A DNA stretch of 64,000 nucleotides from Deinococcus fonticola (GCF_004634215.1 NZ_SMMH01000005.1:102966-166965), one strand, 5' to 3'; counted from the first letter of the stretch, positions 40,028 to 52,517 are shown. Translations and numbers: made by a program. The notes: a model not told the origin generated them from the letters alone.

Positions 40028-40208
40028 GGGGCAACTTTTAACCCCGCCGAACCTTTCCTCTTCTCTCTTGGGTCACACTCTCTTTCCGGCTCAAGATCAG
40101 GCACCCAGGCCTGAATGAACAGCTCAGGCAGACAATATGAAAGCGCAACACCAAGGGGCTGCATCAACCCTCTTGCCGTGGAGGTGTTTGCGCTACTCTC
40201 CTGTTTGA

Positions 40209-41384
40209 ATGTCTGTTCCTGCTCGTCCTCGTCTGGCCTGGGTGCTGGCTAAAGCTCATTTGACTCGTCGGCGCATGCAGAACACCCTGACAGTGCTGGG
40301 CATCGCGGTGGGGGTGATGGTGCTGATTGCGGCGCTGAGCCTCACGAATGGGTTTACCAAGGCGCTCATCGACGCGACCTTGCAGGCCAGTCCACACCTG
40401 AGCCTGACCAGTTTCACGCCCAGTCCACCGGATGCCAAGTTGGAGGCAGCCATGCGGGCAGACGCGCGGGTGCAGTCTTTTGTGCCTTTCGTGGCCGACA
40501 AGGGGCTGCTCACGCGCCCGGCGGTGCAGGGACGCGCGGCGGGCGTGGATTTCACGACGCTGTTCGGGGTGGGGCCGCAGGCGGCGCAGGTGTTGCAACT
40601 GCCGGCGGGGGAAAGTCAGGTCATCTCGAACCTGAAAGACGGCGAGGTGATGCTGGGCAGCGCCCTGGCCCGCAGCGTGGGGGCCTTTACCGGGGATGAG
40701 GTGCGTCTGCTGAACAGTGGCATGAAGCGCACGACCTTGAAGGTGGCGGGCCTGTTCACCACGGGAAATTACCTGATCGACAGCGCGTACGCCTTCACGA
40801 ATGTGGGCACCTTGCAGGCGTTGCAGGGCACGAAGGACATCACGGGCTATCAGTTGCGGCTGCACCACCCGGACGACGCGCCCACCGTCGGCAACGAGCT
40901 GACGCGCACCATTCCCTACTCGCCGCTGCCGTGGCAGAGCCTGTACGGCACGCTGCTGGATCAGATGGCCCTGCAAAAGCGCGTGATCGCGTTCGTGGTT
41001 TTTCTGATCGTGGTGGTGGCGGCCTTCGGGATTGCCAACGTGTTGACGCTGGCCGTCTTCGAGAAGACGCAGGAGATAGCCATTTTGCGGGCAATTGGCG
41101 CGACCCGTGGCCTGATTACCAGAACCTTCGTGATGGAGGGAATGCTGCTGGGTCTGGCGGGCTTGCTGCTCGGCAACCTGCTGGGTCTGGCGGTGGCGGC
41201 GTACTTCACGGTGCGGCCTTTTCAGCTGCCGGGTGACCTGTATTTCATCACCTCGCTGCCCGTCGAGGTGAAAGTCACCGACATCCTGTGGGTCAACGCC
41301 GTGGGCCTGGCGACCACCCTGATCGCGGCGCTGATTCCAGCGCGGCGGGCGGCCAACGTCGAGCCGGCGCGGATTATCCGCTAG
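40209..41384 (+). CDS. ABC transporter permease, FtsX/LolC-MacB type
   Basis: The 391-residue protein has an N-terminal transmembrane helix (LTVLGIAVGVMVLIAALSL, about 26-45) and a large periplasmic MacB_PCD domain (50-260). Three C-terminal helices form the FtsX domain with AVFEKTQEIAILRAIGATR as the coupling region. Such permeases use mechanotransmission to export lipoproteins, peptides or lipids. Its expected ATPase is not encoded alongside; only a remnant is seen on the other strand. Upstream TACTCT lies 9 nt from the ATG. Confidence 0.9.
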   Translation: MSVPARPRLAWVLAKAHLTRRRMQNTLTVLGIAVGVMVLIAALSLTNGFTKALIDATLQASPHLSLTSFTPSPPDAKLEAAMRADARVQSFVPFVADKGLLTRPAVQGRAAGVDFTTLFGVGPQAAQVLQLPAGESQVISNLKDGEVMLGSALARSVGAFTGDEVRLLNSGMKRTTLKVAGLFTTGNYLIDSAYAFTNVGTLQALQGTKDITGYQLRLHHPDDAPTVGNELTRTIPYSPLPWQSLYGTLLDQMALQKRVIAFVVFLIVVVAAFGIANVLTLAVFEKTQEIAILRAIGATRGLITRTFVMEGMLLGLAGLLLGNLLGLAVAAYFTVRPFQLPGDLYFITSLPVEVKVTDILWVNAVGLATTLIAALIPARRAANVEPARIIR

Positions 41385-41547
41385 ATTCCCCTGACAAGGC
41401 GCAAAGAAGGTCGTCCTGAACGGCGTTCATTCTGATGGGCGGCGTCACCTTCCTTACGGTGAACTGAACCACTATTAAAAATTCCCCCTGACCTGCTCAT
41501 GGCCCTTCAGGTTCACCCGGTTAGGCTCTTTCTCGGAGGACACCACC

Positions 41548-42594
41548 ATGAAGAAATTTCTGATGATTCCCGCTCTGCTGCTCGCCAGTAGTGCCTATGC
41601 CGCCCCGAAGATCAGCGCCCAGAGCATCATCGTGAACCCCACGCAACCCGACCTGAGCGTCCAGGTGCGCGTCAACAAGGACAGCACCGGCAACGCCGCC
41701 CCCAACTACGCCGTGGGCGAAAACATCACCATCAGCACCTCCGTGAACCGTGATGCCTACGTGTACCTGTTCAACGTGGACAGCACCGGCGAAGTCACGC
41801 AGATTCTGCCCAACCGTCTCCAGGGCGGCGGCAACTTCGTGAAAGCCAACACCACCGCCGTGTTCCCCGCTGCCGGCAGTGGCTTTACCTTCACCGTCGA
41901 CGGCCAGTCCGGCCTGAACAAGGTACTGGCCCTCGCCAGCCTGACGCAGCTGAACCTCGACCAGATCAGCAGCTTCAAGAACGCGCAGGATCAGTTCGCC
42001 ACCGTCAAGGCCAAGGGGCAGGACGGCCTGGCGCAGGCCCTGAGCATCGTCGTGTCTCCCGTGCAGCAGAACAGCTGGGTCAGTGACACCGCCTTCTTCA
42101 ACGTGGTGGCCGCCGCGCCCGTGCGTACCGGCAACCTGTTCGTGGGCACCAACGTGACCGGCAGCACCGTGATTCTTAACGGCCGCACCCTTGGCGTAGC
42201 CAACACCACCTACACCGGCATTGCTCCCGGCAACTACCCCGTGCGCGTTAAAGCCCCCGGTTTTGCGGACTACACCACCACGGTTCGTATTCTGGAGAAC
42301 GGCACCACCAACCTGAACGTGGACTTTGCCGTGCGCGCCACCGCGCCCGCTCCTGTGCGTCCCGCGCCGGTCAGCAACGCCAACAACTACAGCGTCGTGA
42401 TTCGCAGCAGCGTGGCCGGTGCCCGCGTGTTCGTGGACGGCGTGGAAGCTGGCGCGGTGCAGAATGGCGGCATCACCCTGAACGTGGGCCGCGGCTCGCA
42501 CGAAATCGTGATGATCGCCCCCGGTTACCGCACCTTCCTGAACACCTACAACATTACCCAGAACGGCCAGATCACCATCAACCCCACCCGCTAA
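41548..42594 (+). CDS. Secreted DUF4384/PEGA-domain envelope protein
   Basis: The 348-residue protein has a signal peptide (1-18, ending SAYA). A DUF4384-like domain (about 50-150, [22 protein letters not shown]) follows, then two PEGA repeats. PEGA 1 is about 195-265 ([20 protein letters not shown]) and PEGA 2 about 285-345 ([21 protein letters not shown]), joined by an Ala/Pro-rich linker. PEGA domains are beta-sandwiches common in S-layer-associated proteins. GGAGGA lies 7 nt before the ATG. Strongly biased C/G-ending codons suggest high expression. Confidence 0.88.
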   Translation: MKKFLMIPALLLASSAYAAPKISAQSIIVNPTQPDLSVQVRVNKDSTGNAAPNYAVGENITISTSVNRDAYVYLFNVDSTGEVTQILPNRLQGGGNFVKANTTAVFPAAGSGFTFTVDGQSGLNKVLALASLTQLNLDQISSFKNAQDQFATVKAKGQDGLAQALSIVVSPVQQNSWVSDTAFFNVVAAAPVRTGNLFVGTNVTGSTVILNGRTLGVANTTYTGIAPGNYPVRVKAPGFADYTTTVRILENGTTNLNVDFAVRATAPAPVRPAPVSNANNYSVVIRSSVAGARVFVDGVEAGAVQNGGITLNVGRGSHEIVMIAPGYRTFLNTYNITQNGQITINPTR

Positions 42595-42612
42595 ATCAGC
42601 GTGGACGCAAAG

Positions 42613-42636
42613 CCCCCGCCCGTGTGGTGGGGGTTC
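42613..42636 (+). terminator. Terminator of the PEGA protein gene
   Basis: CCCCCGCC / GGTGGGGG stem with a 5-nt loop followed by TTCTTCG, 18 nt after the stop. Confidence 0.75.
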
Positions 42637-42749
42637 TTCGTTGCTGGACGGTAGCACGAGTTGTGGCTAGTCACTGGAAAATGCCAGCCCACCCCTGTTG
42701 TTCCCCCGCTTTTTTACCCACAGGCCAGCTCCCCAAGTTACCGCCCTCT

Positions 42750-43327
<578 letters not shown>

Positions 43328-43331
<4 letters not shown>

Positions 43332-43981
43332 TGCGCCCCATCAGAATGGGCCTCATTGGAAAGGGCCTTGTCGCTCAGCGCCGCCAGCGTCCGGGCAGTA
43401 CGAGCGCGCAGGGCCACCTCGGCGTCCACGCCCAGGCTGCGGGCCCAGGACACCACAGCCGTCAGCACCTCGGCCACGCCCTCTTCGGTCTCGTCGGCGT
43501 TCCCGAGGGTCTGCTCGACAGCTTCCCGCCCAGTTTTGGCGTGCCCGGCCAGTTTCTGCGTTTTTGTCTCGCGGGCCAGTGCGCCCAGGGCGGCGGGCAC
43601 GCGCTGGGCGGCGCTGCGCGGCTGGCCGCCCTGCTCGGCCGCCTTGATGGCCTGCCAGTTGGCGACCACCTCGGCACTGCCCTGCACCTGCACGTCTCCG
43701 AACACGTGCGGGTGGCGGCGAATCAGTTTATCCACGATGTTCTGCTCTACCTGCGCATAGTCGAAGGTGCCTTCTTCCTCGGCGATCACGCTGTGGAACG
43801 CCACCTGCAACAGCACGTCCCCGAGTTCATCGGCCAGTTCCGCCGGGTGGCCCACGGCGTCGGCGGCTTCCGCCGCTTCTTCCAGCAGGTAAGGGCGCAG
43901 GGTCGCGTGCGTCTGCTCCTGATCCCACGGGCAGCCGCCCGGCCCACGCAGGCGCCGCATGACGTTCAGGAGGTCATTCAT
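43328..43981 (-). CDS. mazG: Nucleoside triphosphate pyrophosphohydrolase
   Basis: The 217-residue protein has the MazG signature [25 protein letters not shown]. The metal-binding EEAAEAADA and [13 protein letters not shown] follow, then [13 protein letters not shown]. It converts NTPs or dNTPs to monophosphates, removing damaged nucleotides and affecting (p)ppGpp. It is shorter than E. coli MazG (263) because the second catalytic repeat is degenerate. The start follows TAGGCT by 7 nt. Confidence 0.93.
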
Positions 43982-43988
43982 GGGGTTA

Positions 43989-43994
43989 AGCCTA
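43989..43994 (-). promoter_or_regulatory. -10 box of mazG, leaderless type
   Basis: TAGGCT on the minus strand with 7 nt to the ATG at 43981. Confidence 0.5.
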
Positions 43995-44046
43995 GTGGCT
44001 CTGGGGGCGGGGGTAAAGGGCGGGGCTGCTACGCTGAACGTCAACC

Positions 44047-44667
44047 ATGCCCAGCGCCGCTTTTTTCCTGAACCACCCGGACCCGTTCACGCGCGAGGTG
44101 GCCCGCATGTACGCGCAGGGCGCCTTTTTGATGGACAATGGCGATGGCGTGCGCTTTTACAGCGTGGAGAACCGCGCTCTGGTGCCCCTGACAGCGGAAG
44201 ATGGCCTGCACGTGCCGCGCCGCCTGAAACGCGACCTGAAGCATTTCGAGCCGCGCGTGAATACTGCCTTTCTGGACGTGGTGCGCGGTTGCCGGGGCAC
44301 CCTGCCGGGCAGTCCCCCACGCGACGGCGAATGGATCTCAGATGAGCTCAGCGCCATTTACGCCCACCTGCACACCACGGGCCTGTCGCACTCCTTCGAG
44401 GTATGGCGCGGAGGCGAACTGGCCGGGGGGGTGCTAGGCATTGCACTGGGCGGCATCTTCTTTGCCGAGAGCAAGTTTCACCGCGTGACCAACGCCAGTA
44501 AAGCGGCGCTGATTCATCTGGCCGGGCACCTGCGGAGGCAGGGGTTCAGCGTGTTGGACGCGCAGATTCAGAACAGCCACATCGCCACTCTGGGCGTGTA
44601 CGAGATTAGTCAGGCCGAGTTTCAGTCCCTCTTTCGGGCCGCCTTGCCGCAGGAGGCGACCTTTTAA
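44047..44667 (+). CDS. aat: Leucyl/phenylalanyl-tRNA--protein transferase
   Basis: The 206-residue protein has the Aat blocks LHVPRRLKRDLKHF, FLDVVRGCR, WISDELSAIYAHLH, GLSHSFEVWRGGELAGGVLG, FFAESKFHRVTNASKAAL and HIATLGVYEI. It adds Leu or Phe from aminoacyl-tRNA to N-terminal Lys/Arg, making N-degrons for ClpS-ClpAP. The N-terminal FLNHPDPFTREVARMYAQGAF replaces the E. coli FP...L segment. The charged tRNA-Phe it uses is made by PheST, also in this window. TACGCT lies 11 nt before the ATG. Confidence 0.9.
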   Translation: MPSAAFFLNHPDPFTREVARMYAQGAFLMDNGDGVRFYSVENRALVPLTAEDGLHVPRRLKRDLKHFEPRVNTAFLDVVRGCRGTLPGSPPRDGEWISDELSAIYAHLHTTGLSHSFEVWRGGELAGGVLGIALGGIFFAESKFHRVTNASKAALIHLAGHLRRQGFSVLDAQIQNSHIATLGVYEISQAEFQSLFRAALPQEATF

Positions 44668-44840
44668 GAGACGCCTGGATAAGGAGCACACCCACTTTTC
44701 TGACGGCTGGCAGCGCTGTCGCTTGACGTCCGGTGAGCAGGGACAGCAGCGGTGCAGGCGGTAATGCCCAGGTAATGCTTTCGTCACGGGCCGGTTTCAC
44801 CCTAAGGCCATCAGAAGTGGTTCTCAAAGGAGATGATGAT

Positions 44841-45440
44841 ATGACCACCGAAACCCGTTACGTCCCCGAACCCCAGATCACCCGCACCCTCTTCGCCGAC
44901 ACGCGCCTGGCCCCTCTGTGGACGCTGCTGCGCCTGTACGTCGGCTACGAGTGGCTGATGGCCGGCTGGCACAAGATTTCGGGTGGCGGCTGGGTCGGTG
45001 ACAACGCCGGCGCCGCCGTGACCGGCTTCCTGAAAGGCGCCCTGGCCAAGACCGGCGGCGAGCACCCCGACGTGAGCGGCTGGTACGGCGCTTTCATTCA
45101 GAACGTCGCCCTGCCCAACGCCGCGCTGTTCTCGCACATGGTGGCTTTCGGTGAAGTGTTCGTGGGCATCGCCCTGATCCTGGGCCTGTTTACCGGCGTG
45201 GCCGCCTTCTTCGGCGGGCTGATGAACGCCAACTTCCTGCTGGCCGGCACCCTCAGCAGTAACCCGGTGCTGTTCATCCTGGCGACCTGGCTGGTGCTGG
45301 GGTGGCGCGTGGCGGGCTGGATCGGCCTCGACCGCTGGGCATTGCCGCGCCTGGGCGTACACACCGTGCCGCAAGCGGAAAGTCGCGTGGGGGCCCATCC
45401 CTTCGGGCATCACAGCCAGCAACCGCATCTGCCTTCGTAA
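44841..45440 (+). CDS. DoxX-family membrane protein
   Basis: The 199-residue protein has four transmembrane segments. Typical DoxX sequence LLRLYVGYEWLMAGWHKI is followed by an extracytoplasmic loop with GWYGAFIQNVALPN, FGEVFVGIALILGLF and NANFLLAGTLSSNPVLFI. Relatives take part in thiosulfate:quinone oxidation or redox homeostasis. AAGGAGATGATGAT precedes the ATG at 44841. It is expressed singly, with a terminator after the stop. Confidence 0.88.
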   Translation: MTTETRYVPEPQITRTLFADTRLAPLWTLLRLYVGYEWLMAGWHKISGGGWVGDNAGAAVTGFLKGALAKTGGEHPDVSGWYGAFIQNVALPNAALFSHMVAFGEVFVGIALILGLFTGVAAFFGGLMNANFLLAGTLSSNPVLFILATWLVLGWRVAGWIGLDRWALPRLGVHTVPQAESRVGAHPFGHHSQQPHLPS

Positions 45441-45454
45441 CGCCCGCTTTAAAA

Positions 45455-45486
45455 GACCCGCCCGCCATTCAGGGGGCGGGTTCTTC
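45455..45486 (+). terminator. Terminator of the DoxX gene
   Basis: GACCCGCC / GGCGGGTTC stem with a 12-nt loop followed by TTCC. The right arm runs into the T-rich end. Confidence 0.7.
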
Positions 45487-45770
45487 CGTTGTGCCCTGGG
45501 CCAGGTTCCTCGGGCCGAGATGTATCTAGATCTGAGGTATCACAAGCGAACAGTTGCGCCTGCTGATCCCGGCCGTGGTGGAGATGCTCGGGTCAGCTCA
45601 TCTTGCCTGCATAGTCCGGTCGTCCGGCCGCGGCAGTTTCCGCTAAAAGGCTCCCTGGCCTTGCAAGCCCTCAATGCCCCGTCCGATTGGCTGGTCTCCC
45701 TGCTTTTCCTGGGGCTGGAGTACATGCTGAACAGTCGACCGCACCGCAAACTTAGCGTCGAGAAGGCCCT
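45487..45770. other. 284-bp gap without a supported gene
   Basis: The plus strand has a short frame reading SEQLRLLIPAVVEMLG near 45548-45600 that then stops, which could be the start of a lost gene or transposase. No further homology-like sequence, terminal repeats or promoter could be recognised. Confidence 0.4.
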
Positions 45771-47069
45771 TCACCCTGTAAACACGCCCCACAGCAGATA
45801 GACGTTCAGCCCAATGATCAGCGTGGCGAACAGCCAGCCCAGCGCGGTCACGGACGGTTTGCTGGTCAGGACGCCCATGATGTCGCGCCGGGCGCTGAAC
45901 ATCAGCAGGGGAATCAGTGCGAAAGGAATCCCGAAACTCAGCACCACCTGAGACATCACCAGCGCCCGGGTAGGGTCGATGCCCAGCAGAATGACGACAA
46001 AGGCGGGCAGCATGGTAATGGTGCGGCGCAGCCACAAGGGAATGCTGAAGTTCACGAACCCCTGCATGATCACCTGCCCGGCCATGGTACCGACCACCGT
46101 GCTGCTGATGCCGCTGGCCAGCAGTGCGACGGCGAACAGCACAGACGCGGAGGAACCCAGCAGCGGCGTCAGGGTGCGGTAGGCGGTTTCCAGGTCACCT
46201 GCGCCCTCGATCCCCTTGCCGTGAAAGGTGGCGGCGGCCACGGCCAGCATGCTCATGTTGATCAGGCCCGCCAGACCCATCGCGCCGATCACGTCCACCT
46301 TGTTCAGTTTGGCCAACTTGATTTTTTCGGTGTCGGTGCGCGTCTTGATCCGTCCCTGCGTCAGCGCCGAGTGCAGGTAGATGACGTGCGGCATGACGGT
46401 CGCGCCGATGATACCCACTGCCAGGTACACACTTTGCGTTCCGGCGAAACTGGGCAGAAAGCCCGCACCGAGGGCCGAGAGGGCCGGGCGGGCCATGACG
46501 AACTGAGCGAGGTAAGCCAGCCCGATGATCAGCACGAAAGCGCCGATGACCAGTTCCATGGGCCGCGCGCCGCGCCGCTGGAAACCCAGAATCCAGAAGG
46601 AGATGATGGCGGTGACCACGGCGCCCCAGAAAAGCGGCAGGCCCGTAAGTAAATGAATGGCGATGGACGCCCCGATGAACTCGGCGAGGTCGGTGGCCAT
46701 GGCCACAATTTCGGCCTGCACCCAGTAGAACCACCTGACCGGCCCCGGCCACTGCTCGCGGATGACCTGCGGCAGGTTCTTGCCGGTGGCGATGCCCAGT
46801 TTGGCGCTGAGGTTCTGGATCAGCATGGCCATCAGGTTGGCGGCCAGGATGACCCACAGCAGGCGGTAGCCGAAGTCTGCGCCGCCCTGGATGTTGGTGG
46901 CGAAGTTGCCGGGATCCATGTAGGCGATCGAGGCGATGACGGCTGGACCCAGGAAGGGCAGCAGACGTTTCAGACCGCGTCTGGGCGAGTGTCCGCTCAG
47001 AACGTCGGCGGCCTTCGCGCTGTTGTGCGAGTCAAGCTCAGTGGAGGTCGAGGCGAAGGAATCTGACAC
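45771..47069 (-). CDS. mntH: Nramp-family manganese transporter
   Basis: The 432-residue proton-coupled Mn(II)/Fe(II) importer has about eleven transmembrane helices. The TM1 metal motif is AYMDPGNFATN, the transport signature follows GAVVTA, and TM6 is GATVMPHVIYLHSAL. Manganese accumulation is central to oxidative-damage resistance in Deinococcus. The GTG start at 47069 lies 6 nt after a TAAAAT -10 box whose spacer is covered by a palindrome of the DtxR/MntR type, so the transcript is probably leaderless and metal-repressed. Confidence 0.95.
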   Translation of the reverse strand: MSDSFASTSTELDSHNSAKAADVLSGHSPRRGLKRLLPFLGPAVIASIAYMDPGNFATNIQGGADFGYRLLWVILAANLMAMLIQNLSAKLGIATGKNLPQVIREQWPGPVRWFYWVQAEIVAMATDLAEFIGASIAIHLLTGLPLFWGAVVTAIISFWILGFQRRGARPMELVIGAFVLIIGLAYLAQFVMARPALSALGAGFLPSFAGTQSVYLAVGIIGATVMPHVIYLHSALTQGRIKTRTDTEKIKLAKLNKVDVIGAMGLAGLINMSMLAVAAATFHGKGIEGAGDLETAYRTLTPLLGSSASVLFAVALLASGISSTVVGTMAGQVIMQGFVNFSIPLWLRRTITMLPAFVVILLGIDPTRALVMSQVVLSFGIPFALIPLLMFSARRDIMGVLTSKPSVTALGWLFATLIIGLNVYLLWGVFTG

Positions 47070-47075
47070 CGTTCT

Positions 47076-47104
47076 ATTTTAGGCATACCTAAAAACTTTG
47101 TCTA
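47076..47104 (-). promoter_or_regulatory. mntH promoter
   Basis: On the minus strand TAGACA (-35, 47099-47104), 17-bp spacer, TAAAAT (-10, 47076-47081), then 6 nt to the GTG. One of the best-formed promoters in the window. Confidence 0.7.
47077..47094. promoter_or_regulatory. DtxR/MntR-like operator over the mntH promoter
   Basis: TTTTAGGCATACCTAAAA is a perfect 7-4-7 palindrome resembling DtxR/IdeR/MntR boxes (TTAGG...CCTAA). It covers the -10 box and most of the spacer, so binding would block RNA polymerase. Confidence 0.7.
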
Positions 47105-47214
47105 CTTTGCCTTAAGCCAGGCCCTGAGATGAGCTGCCGAGACTTAGACAAGCTGTATTGATAACCGTCCCCGTGAACCTAGCCATGTCCACGTTCCACC
47201 TCCCCCTCACCGCT

Positions 47215-47220
47215 TACCCT
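47215..47220 (+). promoter_or_regulatory. -10 box of serA, leaderless type
   Basis: TACCCT with 6 nt to the ATG at 47227; this decides against the earlier in-frame codons. Confidence 0.5.
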
Positions 47221-47226
47221 GACAGC

Positions 47227-48852
<1,626 letters not shown>

Positions 48853-49003
48853 CCTGCGAATCTACCGATCGTGTTCCAGACCACACGAAAGGTGATGGCG
48901 TCCCCACGTTCCCCGATGGGCCGGCAAATGACGCCGTACGAGAGCAACAGCTCAATGTCTTGTCCTCCCGCGGCGATCTCATTCAGCGAGTGCGTCGCTA
49001 TCC

Positions 49004-50353
<1,350 letters not shown>

Positions 50354-50359
50354 GCCCAG

Positions 50360-50365
50360 AGCCTA
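50360..50365 (-). promoter_or_regulatory. -10 box of the CoADR gene, leaderless type
   Basis: TAGGCT on the minus strand with 6 nt to the ATG at 50353. Confidence 0.5.
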
Positions 50366-50540
50366 ACCAATCCCGCTCTGTCACACGCCGCCTCATAAGG
50401 CTTTGATTTCCACCCTGAGGGGCAGGCCCTCCCCTGATCCGCTCTGTAACTGCCAGCACCTCTGCGGAGTTCAGGGAGAGACGGATTAAGGTTCAACTTC
50501 TCATTGTTCTGTGAGCTTCCCGCCGTTAGGCTAGGCGGTA

Positions 50541-51539
50541 ATGAAACGTGCTGTGCCGCTGCTTGCCCTGCTGCTGGGAAGTTCCACCCTGGCGCAAATG
50601 GAAACCCGCATTCTGCCCGATCCCCTGGTGGTGCTGGGCGTCACGCAGGACAACGCCAGCGGCAGCGGCCTGATCGCCCTGCGCAACCGCTACTCCACGC
50701 ACCTGCGTCTGGTGGATGCCGGCACCGGCGAGTTGAAACGCGAGCTGTGGCTGTCGGCCGACGTGATCCACAACCTGTCCCCGGCGATCAGCCGCGACGG
50801 CAAGTGGATGGCGCTGATGCTGACCCCGGATCCCCAGAGCGGCTGGGCACGCGTGGGCATCGTCAACCTGACCAGCAGCGGTAAACCCGACCAGCCCAGC
50901 GGGCCGACCAAAATCCTGGCCTCGCCGGGCCTGAAAGGCACCACCGCCCTGGCCCTGAACGCCGACGGGTCGCGCCTGGCCGCCGGGAACAGCAACGGCT
51001 ACGTGCAACTGTGGGATACGCGGGAGGCCAAGCGCCTGACCACCATCAACAGTGACACGAAACTGGCCCCCAGCGCCCTGCATTTCACCCCCGACGGTCA
51101 ACTGCTGGCCCCCATGTTCCGGGGACAGGTCAAAACCCGCCTGTTCAATACCCTGGACGGCACCCTGAAAAACACCCTGGCAGGCGTGGGCGTGGGGCAG
51201 TTCGGGCCGGACAGCGCCTCTTTCCTGGCATCACGCGGGCGCGTGATCGACCTGCAGAGCGGCAAGGAAAAACCCGCCGAGAATGCCGCCTTCCTGAAAG
51301 GAGTGGGCAGCCTGATCGGCTTCAGCATGGACGGCACCCGCGTTCTCGTGAAACGCGCCAGCACGGACGCCCAGGGCCGCGAGTGGCTGGAACTCCGCGA
51401 GGTCGCCAGCGGGCGCACGCTGGGAGCGGTCACACGCATCAGCGACGGTTACCCAGAATTCCTCAGCCCCGACGGCACCTCCCTGATCGGCGGGGACGGG
51501 CAGGGGGGCGTCAGGATTCTGCCCATTGCACCGCGCTAA
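50541..51539 (+). CDS. Secreted WD40-like beta-propeller protein
   Basis: The 332-residue protein has a short signal peptide (about 1-19, ending STLAQ). At least five blade-like repeats follow, with SPAISRDGKWMALML, ALALNADGSRLAAGNSNGYVQLWD, ALHFTPDGQLLAPM and EFLSPDGTSLIGGDG. The D-G-x-x-L/A pattern is that of WD40/TolB-type propellers used as binding scaffolds. It has no catalytic residues. TAGGCT lies 8 nt before the ATG. The ligand is unknown. Confidence 0.8.
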   Translation: MKRAVPLLALLLGSSTLAQMETRILPDPLVVLGVTQDNASGSGLIALRNRYSTHLRLVDAGTGELKRELWLSADVIHNLSPAISRDGKWMALMLTPDPQSGWARVGIVNLTSSGKPDQPSGPTKILASPGLKGTTALALNADGSRLAAGNSNGYVQLWDTREAKRLTTINSDTKLAPSALHFTPDGQLLAPMFRGQVKTRLFNTLDGTLKNTLAGVGVGQFGPDSASFLASRGRVIDLQSGKEKPAENAAFLKGVGSLIGFSMDGTRVLVKRASTDAQGREWLELREVASGRTLGAVTRISDGYPEFLSPDGTSLIGGDGQGGVRILPIAPR

Positions 51540-51686
51540 ATCGCTCACGCCCCAGCAGGACTCCACAGGCCACACCGCCACCCGGTCTCAGTCCTGCAAG
51601 TCCACCATTTTCTGTTCGAGTTTCAGCCCGGAAGACTCGTGGCGCGCCCTGAAAATCACTGCCAGAACAACTGAGAAAAACTCGAA

Positions 51687-51711
51687 TGGAACCGTTTTAT
51701 AAACGATTCCA
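51687..51711. promoter_or_regulatory. 25-bp near-perfect palindrome in a convergent gap
   Basis: TGGAACCGTTT and AAACGATTCCA, 11-bp arms with one mismatch around TAT, lie in the 250-bp gap between the ends of the propeller gene and adk. It has the symmetry of a repressor site (LacI-type arms contain AAACG/CGTTT), but no start codon is close. It could equally be part of a terminator. The rest of 51540-51789 shows nothing recognisable. Confidence 0.35.
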
Positions 51712-51789
51712 CCCAAGTGAAGAGGGAGCGAAACAAACGGGCTCCGTAGGAGTGGCCGAAAGCCTTGATTCTCTCAGCGCCTCAGCCGG

Positions 51790-52395
51790 TCACGACGACT
51801 GCGGTTTCATGCCACCCGTGATGCGGGCGTACACCTCGTCCATGCTGCCCACACCGTCGACGGTGTACAGGTGGCCGCGTCCGCCGTAGTAGTCGATGAG
51901 GGGCTGGGTCTGTTCCCGGTACACCTGCTGGCGTTTGCGGGCGGTTTCCTCGTTGTCGTCGCTGCGCACCGCTTCGCCTCTGGCGGCCGCCTGCCGGCCC
52001 CGTTCCACGATGCGGTCGATCAGCACCTGATCGGGCACCTCCAGCAGCGGCACGGCGCTGACGGGTGCGCCGAGTTCTTCCAGCAGCACGTCCAGCGCTT
52101 CGGCCTGCGCGTAGGTGCGTGGGAAGCCGTCGAAGATGACGCGGATGCTGTCCATGCCGGCGAGTCGGTCGCGGATCAGGGCGATCAGGATGGGATCCGG
52201 AACGAGTTGCCCGGCGTCGAGCATGGGTTTGACCTGCTGGCCGAGTTCGGTGCCCCGGCGAACGTGATCACGCAGAATGTCGCCGGTGCTGATCTGGGTC
52301 AGGTGCTGCTCTTCGGCCAGTCGGGCAGCCTGGGTGCCTTTGCCCGCGCCGGGAGGCCCGAGGAAAATGACAACTTTGTGCTTTGAGTGGGTCAC
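51790..52395 (-). CDS. adk: Adenylate kinase, short-lid form
   Basis: The 201-residue enzyme interconverts AMP + ATP and 2 ADP. P-loop GPPGAGKGT is at 13-21, AMP-binding STGDILRDHV follows, and VIFDGFPRTYAQA and RSDDNEETARKR complete the core. The lid is short and has no zinc cysteines. The GTG start has GGAGGAAC upstream. It follows secY in the usual spc order, but a terminator sits between them, so part of its expression may come from an independent promoter. Confidence 0.96.
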   Translation of the reverse strand: MTHSKHKVVIFLGPPGAGKGTQAARLAEEQHLTQISTGDILRDHVRRGTELGQQVKPMLDAGQLVPDPILIALIRDRLAGMDSIRVIFDGFPRTYAQAEALDVLLEELGAPVSAVPLLEVPDQVLIDRIVERGRQAAARGEAVRSDDNEETARKRQQVYREQTQPLIDYYGGRGHLYTVDGVGSMDEVYARITGGMKPQSS

Positions 52396-52491
52396 TTGAG
52401 TGTTCCTCCGTTACAGTGTTCAGAATAATGCTTTCTGTCGAAGGCGGGCGCCCCCTGCCCAGCCCTGTGGGGGAACTGCGGGGGTAACGTG

Positions 52492-52517
52492 AAAACCGCC
52501 CTCCGGGGGGAAGGCGG
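52492..52517 (-). terminator. Terminator after secY
   Basis: On the minus strand a 9-bp stem CCGCCTTCC / GGAGGGCGG (one G-T pair) with a CCCC loop is followed by TTTT, 33 nt after the secY stop and before adk. Confidence 0.75.

Noticed and set aside
39889..40167. 92-codon minus-strand frame across the ABC ATPase remnant
   Set aside because: It reads the remnant in the wrong frame (Cys/Arg/Pro-rich); the frame giving STHDPRLLAHV is the meaningful one.
45520..45801. 93-codon plus-strand frame between doxX and mntH
   Set aside because: It overlaps the mntH 3' end in antisense and has no start signal; only a short protein-like piece in another frame was noted as a low-interest finding.
51687..51711. 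Radiation/desiccation response motif (RDRM)
   Set aside because: The palindrome does not match the TTATGTCA-TGACATAA form known from Deinococcus DdrO operators; no RDRM-like site was seen in the window.
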